From: Chthonomonas calidirosea
GTDB lineage: Bacteria > Armatimonadota > Fimbriimonadia > Fimbriimonadales > Fimbriimonadaceae
Length of the DNA stretch: 64,000 bases
Assembly: GCA_945882415.1 (NCBI GenBank)
Contig: CAMCWC010000001.1
Span: 310,001-374,000 of the forward strand
Direction of reading: 5' to 3'
The notes beneath the pieces were generated by a model. The model was given only the letters and a program-made list of their open reading frames with translations. It ran no database searches and was not told the DNA's origin. Positions 59,674 through 64,000 of this stretch are shown here, piece after piece; the stretch's first letter is position 1; the number at the start of each line of letters is the position of its first letter. Made by a program: the position numbers and the translations under genes.

Positions 59674-60839
59674 GCTTTGTCGTTGCATTAGATATCGGTG
59701 GCTCGCAAATGAGCTGCCTCGTCGCATCCGGAGATAAGAAACTTCGGTTAGAAGGCGTTGCCACCGTACCGTTCGCCGGGGCGAAAAAGGGCCTGATCGT
59801 TAACCGTGAGGAAACCATCCAAGCGATCAAAGAGGTCGTGCCCGACGCACTCCGCCAAGCCGATCGAAAGGGAACCGAGCTCGTCGTCAACGTCTCCGGC
59901 TCGCACATCGAATGCGTCAGCGGCCAAGGCATCAAGATGATCATCCCGAAAGGGCGGCACATCACGACGCAAGATGTCCTCGAAGTCGTGAACCATAGCC
60001 GAGCTGTTCTGCTACCAAACGACCGCTCCCCCATCCACGTTCTCCCCAAAACCTTCAAAGTCGACGGCCAGCGCGGCGTTCGAAAACCCGTTGGCGTCGC
60101 CGCCGGCAAGCTGGAGGTTGAAACCCTGATCGCCACCGGCTCGCCAAAGCCGCTGGAACTCCTTGAGCAGTGCGTGAAAGAAGCTGGGTTCTCCGTGAGC
60201 CAGATGGTTTTCACTCCCCTCGCTTCCGGCCTCGGCATCCTGAGCCAAGCCGAACTTGAGCAGGGCATGATTGTCATCGACCTAGGTGCCAGCACCACCG
60301 ACCTCGGCATCTTCATGGAAGGCTCGATGGTTTACGGAATTTCCCTCCCCGTCGCTGCCGGACACATCACCTCCGACCTATCCGCCCTCCTCAAAACCAC
60401 CCTAGAAGAAGCCGAGCGAATCAAGAAGCTAGACGGCCACGCGATGGCCGACCAAGTTGGCGAAAACGAGACTGTCGAAATCCAGCAACTCGGCCAGACC
60501 GGTTCCCGCCCGATGGCGCGCAAAGTCCTTTCCGAGATCATTCAAAGTCGAGCGAAAGAAATCGCCGCCATGACCAAAACCGCTTTTGACCAGTCCGGCT
60601 ACGCCCGACTTGTCAGCGGAGGCGTCGTCCTCACCGGAAACGGTGCTCGGCTCGCCGGCACCCCCGAGCTTTACAACAACACCTTTGGCCTCTCGGTGCG
60701 CTCGGAATTCACCCCGCGCACAACGTCAACTGCAGTGGGTTTGGCTCGATACGCCATCCAGTGCGCCGATGATATGAGCCCGGTCGGAGAGCCAACCAAC
60801 TGGAAAGACAAGGTTCGCCGCCTCATCATGGGCGGCTAG
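59670..60839 (+). CDS. ftsA: Cell division protein FtsA
   Basis: Actin-like ATPase that tethers FtsZ filaments to the membrane and recruits the divisome. The 389-residue protein has the actin-fold phosphate loops VVALDIGGSQMSCLVAS at the N-terminus and MIVIDLGASTTDLGIFMEGS in the middle, the adenosine loop LVSGGVVLTGNGARLAGTPE, the 1C domain region (THIECVSGQG-like SGSHIECVSGQGIKMIIPKG), and a C-terminal amphipathic helix NWKDKVRRLIMGG expected to bind membrane. It ends the cluster: the next gene is on the opposite strand with five bases between stops, so ftsZ does not follow as it does in most bacteria. Confidence 0.94.
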   Translation: MSFVVALDIGGSQMSCLVASGDKKLRLEGVATVPFAGAKKGLIVNREETIQAIKEVVPDALRQADRKGTELVVNVSGSHIECVSGQGIKMIIPKGRHITTQDVLEVVNHSRAVLLPNDRSPIHVLPKTFKVDGQRGVRKPVGVAAGKLEVETLIATGSPKPLELLEQCVKEAGFSVSQMVFTPLASGLGILSQAELEQGMIVIDLGASTTDLGIFMEGSMVYGISLPVAAGHITSDLSALLKTTLEEAERIKKLDGHAMADQVGENETVEIQQLGQTGSRPMARKVLSEIIQSRAKEIAAMTKTAFDQSGYARLVSGGVVLTGNGARLAGTPELYNNTFGLSVRSEFTPRTTSTAVGLARYAIQCADDMSPVGEPTNWKDKVRRLIMGG

Positions 60840-60844
60840 TCCTT

Positions 60845-62722
60845 TTACTCTGCGTCGACTTGGTGGCGAATATTCGCCACCACCACATTGCTCCGCTTCG
60901 ACAGCGCGTTCCGCAACTGCAGCGCCACGTTCTCCGAAAGCAAGTCGTGGTACCACTTGTTCGAGTCGGCGTCCGAAACAATAACCGTAATCACCATCTC
61001 CGGATGCTCGGCAATCAGCTCGTCCACGTAGTCCAAAACGGGTTCCAGGAGCGACCGGTACGGAGAGGGAAGAATGACCAGCGGAATGTCCTGGCTCACC
61101 AGCTCCCAGTTCCGCTGAAGCTCCGGCAGCTTCTTCTCGTTCAGCGTAACGTGGACCGCCTTGATATCGCCCTTCAAATTCCGAGCGTAATCCAGCGCAT
61201 TCACAATCCCACGGTGAACCCGCGGTACCAGCAACAAGGCAATATGCTCCTTGTAAGGATCGGTATCCGCGAGCGTGAACTTCTGCTTCTCGGCCGACCG
61301 GGTGTAGTGGTTGCGGATCGAAAGCATCACGCCGCAGAGTAGCGGCAGCAGGATCGCGATAACCCAAGCTCCTTCCATGAACTTGGTCACCAGAATGATC
61401 AGCAGAACGATAATGCAAAGCACCAACCCGGTGCCATTGATCGCGATGCTAGATCGCCAGCTGCCGGTTCGAAGCTTCAGCCAATGGGCAACCATGCCCG
61501 CCTGGCTCAGCGAGAACGCCGTAAACACGCCGACCGCATACAAAGGCAGCAACTGCTCCAACTCGCCCTTAAACGCGATCACAAGCCCAATCGCCGCGAC
61601 CGACAAGGCAATGATGCCGTTATGGAACACCAGCCGGTCTCCCAGCCGTGACATATACCGCGGCATGAAGCCGTCCCTCGCCAAGAAACTACAAACCCGC
61701 GGGAAGTCCGCAAACGCCGTATTCGCCGCGAGCAGCAAAATCAACGCGGTAAAGGTCTGCACCGCGTAGTAGCCAAAAGTCTTGTCGCCACCAAATGCGA
61801 ATGCTGCCACCTGCGAGGCAACCGTGCGAAACTCCGGATTCTTCGCCGAGTAAAGCGCGACCTCCGGCATGTGGCTAATCACGTATCCCATGCCCAAGAA
61901 CAGCGTGCTCAAAATGATCGCCATCCGAACGAGCGTGTTCGAAGCGTTTTTCTGCTCTGGCTTCTGAAACGCCTGAGTCCCGTCGGAAACCGCCTCGATA
62001 CCCGTCAAAGCCGTACAGCCCGCCGCAAACGCCCGCAGGATGACAAACATCAAGGGGTAGTTCGCTTCCGAGCCGATTTTGCCCGGTTCGGCAAGGATCT
62101 TCTGCGGTGCCGGCGTCAGCCCTGAAATCTTATAGATCGCAAAGCCCAGCATCACGTACATTACGACCACAAAGCCGTAGGTCGGAATGCTGAAAACCGC
62201 GCCGCTCTCTTTGAGCCCGCGCAAGTTCGCCCAGCCCAAAATCATGATGAAGAACACCGACATCGGCACAAGGTATTCGTGCATCGCCGGGAAAGCCGAA
62301 GCAATCGCCGCCACACCCGCCGCGACCGAAACCGCCACCGTCAAGATGTAGTCGATCATCAGCGCCGCCCCCGCGACAACGCCCGCCTTCGGGCCCAAAT
62401 TGTCGGACGTGACAACGTAGCTACCACCGCCTTGCGGATAAGCCTTGATCGTCTGCCGGTAAGAGAACGCAATGATCGCGATGAGCGCGACAATGCTCAG
62501 CGAAATCGGTAACTGCAGCCCAAGCGCGCTGGCAGAAATGAGCACCAGCACGGCCAGAATCGCTTCCGTCGCGTAAGCCACCGAACTCAACGAGTCAGAA
62601 GCAAAAACCGCCAACCCGACCGCCGGCGACAACTTCTCGTGATGCGCCTCCCGAGAAGCAATCGGCGCGCCAACGAGAAATCGTTTGAACTTAGCAAACG
62701 GCGAAGGAGGTGCTTCTTTCAT
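60845..62722 (-). CDS. APC-family potassium transporter, KimA-like
   Basis: A 625-residue permease of the APC superfamily resembling KimA (YdaO), a proton-coupled potassium importer. It has about 12 helices within residues 35-470, including the substrate-site region LAVFASDSLSSVAYATEAIL, KAYPQGGGSYVVTSDNLGPK, GWANLRGLKESGAVFSIPTY and FAAGCTALTGIEAVSDGTQA. A ~150-residue cytoplasmic C-terminal domain follows (LLLVPRVHRGIVNALDYARN, VHVTLNEKKLPELQRNWELV, VITVIVSDADSNKWYHDLLS), as in KimA, where it binds c-di-AMP. Amino acid transport cannot be excluded. The ATG at 62722 shares one base with the stop of the short KdpD gene, so the two are coupled and a potassium role is supported by the neighbour. 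Confidence 0.8.
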   Translation of the reverse strand: MKEAPPSPFAKFKRFLVGAPIASREAHHEKLSPAVGLAVFASDSLSSVAYATEAILAVLVLISASALGLQLPISLSIVALIAIIAFSYRQTIKAYPQGGGSYVVTSDNLGPKAGVVAGAALMIDYILTVAVSVAAGVAAIASAFPAMHEYLVPMSVFFIMILGWANLRGLKESGAVFSIPTYGFVVVMYVMLGFAIYKISGLTPAPQKILAEPGKIGSEANYPLMFVILRAFAAGCTALTGIEAVSDGTQAFQKPEQKNASNTLVRMAIILSTLFLGMGYVISHMPEVALYSAKNPEFRTVASQVAAFAFGGDKTFGYYAVQTFTALILLLAANTAFADFPRVCSFLARDGFMPRYMSRLGDRLVFHNGIIALSVAAIGLVIAFKGELEQLLPLYAVGVFTAFSLSQAGMVAHWLKLRTGSWRSSIAINGTGLVLCIIVLLIILVTKFMEGAWVIAILLPLLCGVMLSIRNHYTRSAEKQKFTLADTDPYKEHIALLLVPRVHRGIVNALDYARNLKGDIKAVHVTLNEKKLPELQRNWELVSQDIPLVILPSPYRSLLEPVLDYVDELIAEHPEMVITVIVSDADSNKWYHDLLSENVALQLRNALSKRSNVVVANIRHQVDAE

Positions 62723-63831
62723 CAGTGTGAATCAGGGGCCGCTGCCGTCTCGGTCGAAACCACGATAATGTCAACCGTCCGCAATTCCCGCGCAAGCTCA
62801 CTCAAGATGCTCGGCCGGAACATTTCCTGCAGGCGGCTTCGTTCCGGGTGACCCAAAATCACCGCCGTAACGTTTCGCTCCTGCGCAAACTGAATCAACG
62901 TCGGCGCAAGTGGACCTTCCAATACAACCGTCTCAATCCCCAGCCTCTTCGCCAAAGCAAAGTCGTCGGAAAGAATCTTCTTCGCCGTTTCGCTGTCGCT
63001 CGTGCCGTCCTTAACGTGCACCGCAATCACTTCGCCGTGCATCCGCTGACCCATGCGCCAACCACGCCGAATCAAGCGAAGGGAAGACCGCGTCGGGCTG
63101 ACGCAGATAATCACGCGATCCTGAGTCGCCCAAGGCTTCTCAATCCGCTTTTCCTTTCGGTAAGAAACCAGGTCTTCGTCAACGTGACCCGCAATCTCGC
63201 GCAAGGCAATCTCGCGCAAAGCGCTCAAAGCCGCCTCGTTAAAGAAAGTGCTCAGCTCAACCGGCGTCGTGCCGTCAACGTAAACGTCGCCCCGCTTCAC
63301 GCGGTTCAAAAGCGCATTCGGAGTGACGTCAACAATCTCGACCTCATCCGCATCGTGCAGCATCTGGTCCGGAACCGTGTTCGTAATCTTCACGCCCGTA
63401 ATGTCATGAACGTGGTCGTTCAGCGACTCCAGCGCATACACGTTCAACGTGCTCAGAACATGAATGCCCTGCGATAGCAAGAAGTCAACGTCCTGCCAGC
63501 GGCTCTCAAATCGCGATCCCGGGGCATTGTCCGAGGCAAGCTCGTCAATAATCACCAGCTCCGGCTTCCGCTCAAGAATCGCCTCCAAGTCCAGATCGAC
63601 GTACCTCTTGTCGGCGGTCGTCGTCACCTTCGGTGCCACAACCTCCAGCCCTGCCGCAATTTCCTCGGTCGGCTTCCGCCCGTGGCTATCTACCAGGCCA
63701 ATAACAACGTCTTGACCACGTCCGAAGCGACGGTTCGCTTCGTCGAGCAAGTGAAAAGTCTTTCCAACCCCTGGCGCGTAGCCGAGGAAGATTTTGTGTT
63801 TGCCTGGAACAGGCGAGTTAGCTTCGGGCAT
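62722..63831 (-). CDS. Short KdpD-like protein (KdpD N-domain plus USP, no kinase)
   Basis: A 369-residue cytoplasmic protein equal to the N-terminal half of the potassium sensor KdpD. The KdpD domain has Walker A GYAPGVGKT at 17-25, VIGLVDSHGRKPTEEIAAGL, LVIIDELASDNAPGSRFESR followed by WQDVDFLLSQGIHVLSTLNV and ALESLNDHVHDITGVKITNT. A universal stress protein domain follows from about residue 240 (RVIICVSPTRSSLRLIRRGW, then VLEGPLAPTLIQFAQERNVT and VILGHPERSRLQEMF). The four membrane helices and histidine kinase of full KdpD (about 900 residues) are absent, and the protein ends naturally rather than by frameshift. Directly coupled to the KimA-like transporter gene, it may gate or sense for it. 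Confidence 0.88.
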   Translation of the reverse strand: MPEANSPVPGKHKIFLGYAPGVGKTFHLLDEANRRFGRGQDVVIGLVDSHGRKPTEEIAAGLEVVAPKVTTTADKRYVDLDLEAILERKPELVIIDELASDNAPGSRFESRWQDVDFLLSQGIHVLSTLNVYALESLNDHVHDITGVKITNTVPDQMLHDADEVEIVDVTPNALLNRVKRGDVYVDGTTPVELSTFFNEAALSALREIALREIAGHVDEDLVSYRKEKRIEKPWATQDRVIICVSPTRSSLRLIRRGWRMGQRMHGEVIAVHVKDGTSDSETAKKILSDDFALAKRLGIETVVLEGPLAPTLIQFAQERNVTAVILGHPERSRLQEMFRPSILSELARELRTVDIIVVSTETAAAPDSH

Positions 63832-64000
63832 GAGATGAAGGCAAGTCCACGGTCAACATGGAATCGATCCAATTTCGGAGTGGGGACGATAAATCTTCGA
63901 TGATCAACTTTTGGGTCTCCGGGAGACTCGCGTTGGTCCACAGGAAGTCTGCCAGAAACTCTTCTGCCAAAGCTTGCCAAAAACGCGGACCACCCGGCAC
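63818..64000 (-). CDS. 3' end of an unrecognised gene, cut by the window edge
   Basis: An open frame of at least 61 codons running off the right edge. The visible C-terminus includes GPRFWQALAEEFLADFLWTN and LPETQKLIIEDLSSPLRNWI and ends SMLTVDLPSSHARS. No known motif is visible. It overlaps the start of the short KdpD gene by 14 bases in the same direction, the kind of overlap seen elsewhere in this genome, so it is probably an upstream member of the same operon. Confidence 0.45.
   Translation of the reverse strand: MPGGPRFWQALAEEFLADFLWTNASLPETQKLIIEDLSSPLRNWIDSMLTVDLPSSHARS

Noticed and set aside
1-64000. tRNA genes, rRNA genes, CRISPR arrays, insertion sequences
   Set aside because: I looked for cloverleaf T-arm motifs, regularly spaced direct repeats and transposase motifs and saw none that hold up; a tRNA or covariance-model scan would be needed to exclude small RNAs.

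Overview
The window reads as chromosomal DNA of a GC-rich bacterium, most likely an Armatimonadota (Fimbriimonadia-like) member. This is an inference from style, not a database match. The two prepilin-like proteins carry the [19 protein letters not shown] start followed by FPVFAQAK and end with an FADGHA motif, which is very typical of that phylum. Gene order is compact, with many 1-4 base stop/start overlaps and occasional GTG and TTG starts. I see no rRNA, tRNA, CRISPR array or transposase.

Layout. 1-6.7 kb: three small unrecognised membrane or secreted proteins, phosphofructokinase, trigger factor, a TM2 protein, a TIGR01777-type epimerase and a DUF4352-like secreted protein, with two tandem palindromic repeat units near the left edge. 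6.8-10.3 kb: gyrA overlapping a tRNA-dihydrouridine synthase gene. 10.4-14.8 kb: an accessory island with an AbiE-type toxin/antitoxin pair, a 5'-truncated RHS tip gene with an AT-richer membrane partner, and about 550 bases with no gene. 14.8-24.5 kb: a carbohydrate block (GH36-like alpha-galactosidase, a double-domain GH28 protein, GH29 and GH95-like proteins), flanked by a full aldo/keto reductase gene on one side and a roughly 91% identical 3' fragment of it on the other. The divergent promoter region holds two copies of a LacI-family-like palindrome.

23.6-30.5 kb: a minus-strand run trpA, flavin reductase, smc, Gfo/Idh/MocA oxidoreductase, aldo/keto reductase. 30.5-42 kb: a large secreted repeat protein, RNase PH, two prepilin-like proteins, RtcB RNA ligase, and a secreted VIT-domain protein overlapping a beta-propeller gene. 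42-43.9 kb: an ABC exporter with Asp at the catalytic-Glu position.

44-60.8 kb: a nearly complete division and cell wall cluster: mraZ, rsmH, ftsL-like, ftsI, murE, murF, mraY, murD, ftsW, murG, a murC-ddl fusion, ftsQ, a DUF881 gene, sbp, ftsA. Its leader carries TGGGA-type direct repeats matching the known MraZ site, including a pair straddling a TATAAT box. murB is missing from the cluster and ftsZ does not follow ftsA. 60.8-64 kb: a KimA-like potassium transporter paired with a short KdpD (sensor plus USP domain, no kinase), then a gene cut by the window edge.

The cell wall genes form one pathway: cytoplasmic UDP-MurNAc-pentapeptide synthesis (MurC/D/E/F, Ddl), lipid I and II (MraY, MurG), and septal polymerisation and crosslinking (FtsW, FtsI), with FtsQ, FtsL and FtsA as divisome scaffolds. 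The glycosidase block is a plausible system for trimming fucose- and galactose-bearing plant polysaccharides and pectin, but no transporter or regulator gene lies inside the window.
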